Positions 12,819-13,119 of a DNA stretch of 13,119 bases are shown here, piece by piece. Source of the DNA: CAYHSY01 sp964359435. GTDB taxonomy: Bacteria; Patescibacteriota; Minisyncoccia; UBA6257; JAUSGH01. How positions within the stretch are numbered: the first letter of the stretch is position 1; each line of letters begins with the position of its first letter. Both the position numbers and the translations under genes were made by a program. The DNA lies in NCBI GenBank assembly GCA_964359435.1, contig CAYHSY010000025.1:1-13119 (forward strand), read 5' to 3'. The notes below the pieces were generated by a model. That model worked only from the letters and a program-made list of their open reading frames with translations, ran no database searches and was not told the DNA's origin.

Positions 12819-12856
12819 AGAAAAATCCCCTTAAAACTTTTGCAAGCTTCAAGGGG
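12815..12856 (-). terminator. Terminator of the right-edge gene
   Basis: On the minus strand CCCCTT (12851-12856) pairs with AAGGGG (12827-12832) with some inner pairing, followed by ATTTTTCTTTTTCC. It lies 17 nt after the TGA at 12873-12875, supporting a real transcription unit there. Confidence 0.6.
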
Positions 12857-12872
12857 CAAGGGTTCAAGAGTT

Positions 12873-13119
12873 TCAAGAACTCCAGATCCCAGTTACTTTT
12901 CGAGGAACTTCCCTGCCTACGGCAGGCAGGCGGGAGGAAGCGAGGCCGAACGCGACACCCGCCCCAACGTCCCAGTAGGCGATGCTCAGCCGGCCATCGC
13001 AGAAGCTGACGTCGACGCGGCCGCCGTGCGAGGAAAGATCAGAACAACGAGCATACTTGTCAGGGAAAAGCTTCTGACCTCTGACTAAGCAATACACGGC
13101 CAGCGCGTAAGCCATTTCA
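12873..13119 (-). CDS. Unknown protein, 3' part (runs off right edge)
   Basis: The minus strand is open from the right edge to TGA at 12873-12875 (about 81 codons). The visible protein includes CLVRGQKLFPDKYARCSDLS and RVDVSFCDGRLSIAYWDVGAG, which read like ordinary globular sequence. An ATG at 13115 exists, but the frame stays open beyond it, so the true start is probably outside the window. The last part (LASSRLPAVGREVPRKVTGIW) crosses a CCTGCCTACGGCAGGCAGG palindrome (12912-12930), suggesting a repeat has entered the 3' end of the gene and supplied its C-terminal residues. A terminator follows. The family is not recognised, and a pseudogene fragment is possible. Confidence 0.5.
   Translation of the reverse strand, partial: EMAYALAVYCLVRGQKLFPDKYARCSDLSSHGGRVDVSFCDGRLSIAYWDVGAGVAFGLASSRLPAVGREVPRKVTGIWSS
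12912..12930. repeat. CCTGCC/GGCAGG palindromic repeat inside coding frame
   Basis: CCTGCC-TAC-GGCAGG plus an overlapping GGCAGG makes a short hairpin at the 3' end of the right-edge gene. It is translated in frame as part of SRLPAVGR. Confidence 0.5.

Noticed and set aside
12713..13088. Plus-strand open frames of 98 and 112 codons
   Set aside because: They run through the GC-rich hairpin repeat and a terminator and give Pro/Gly/Arg-rich sequence.
1..13119. tRNA, rRNA, riboswitch, transposase or defence island
   Set aside because: No cloverleaf with CCA end, no rRNA signature, no recognisable riboswitch core and no transposase or nuclease motifs were seen by eye on either strand.

Overview
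The window looks like a bacterial chromosome fragment from the Candidate Phyla Radiation (Patescibacteria), most likely a Parcubacteria-type lineage. This is an inference from gene content and style, not from a marker search. The clues are a transketolase split into two genes, an RF1 without its N-terminal domain, a coiled-coil/MltB-like lytic transglycosylase fusion, several uncharacterised proteins, start codons lying almost on top of -10 boxes, and families of short non-coding repeats. TGA is used as a stop (for example in the transglycosylase and aldolase genes), so the code is standard 11 and not the Gracilibacteria code 25.

Layout. Positions 1-782 (minus) hold the 5' part of an unrecognised coiled-coil protein running off the left edge. 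Divergent from it is prfA (879-1622, plus), the only complete gene on the plus strand. Everything else is on the minus strand. Reading leftwards from the right edge: the 3' end of an unknown gene (12873-13119); a GC-rich hairpin repeat; rpe (12009-12662); the N-terminal transketolase half (11041-11928); a 101-aa Cys-rich membrane protein (10664-10969); the C-terminal transketolase half (9585-10577); a 149-aa membrane-anchored protein (9042-9491); a 470-aa protein with two VOC-like halves (7532-8944); a PfkB-family kinase (6311-7351); a 425-aa conserved-looking unknown (5026-6303); class II aldolase (4007-4876); ribosomal protein L25/CTC (3212-3913); and the transglycosylase (1661-3079).

Metabolic sense. 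Ribulose-phosphate epimerase, both transketolase halves, an aldolase and a sugar kinase make a non-oxidative pentose phosphate / lower glycolysis set. In fermentative CPR bacteria such a set can connect pentoses to glyceraldehyde-3-phosphate. The 425-aa unknown sits 7 nt behind the kinase and ahead of the aldolase, so a role near sugar phosphates is a reasonable guess but unproven. The remaining genes serve translation (RF1, L25) and cell wall remodelling.

Regulation visible in the sequence. Five genes (prfA, rplY, the 101-aa gene, the 425-aa gene, rpe) have a -10-like hexamer 6 or 10 nt before ATG and no Shine-Dalgarno, which predicts leaderless mRNAs. Three others (the left partial gene, the 470-aa gene, the 149-aa gene) have clear Shine-Dalgarno sequences. 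Five hairpins with T tracts act as likely terminators on the minus strand. Three repeat types occupy intergenic gaps: a 137-bp inverted-repeat element (4888-5024), an AT-rich repeat in two copies next to the pfkB and transketolase-N starts, and the GC-rich hairpin element at 12717-12818. No tRNA, rRNA, CRISPR array or transposase is seen, and I do not see a clear novel defence or mobile system.
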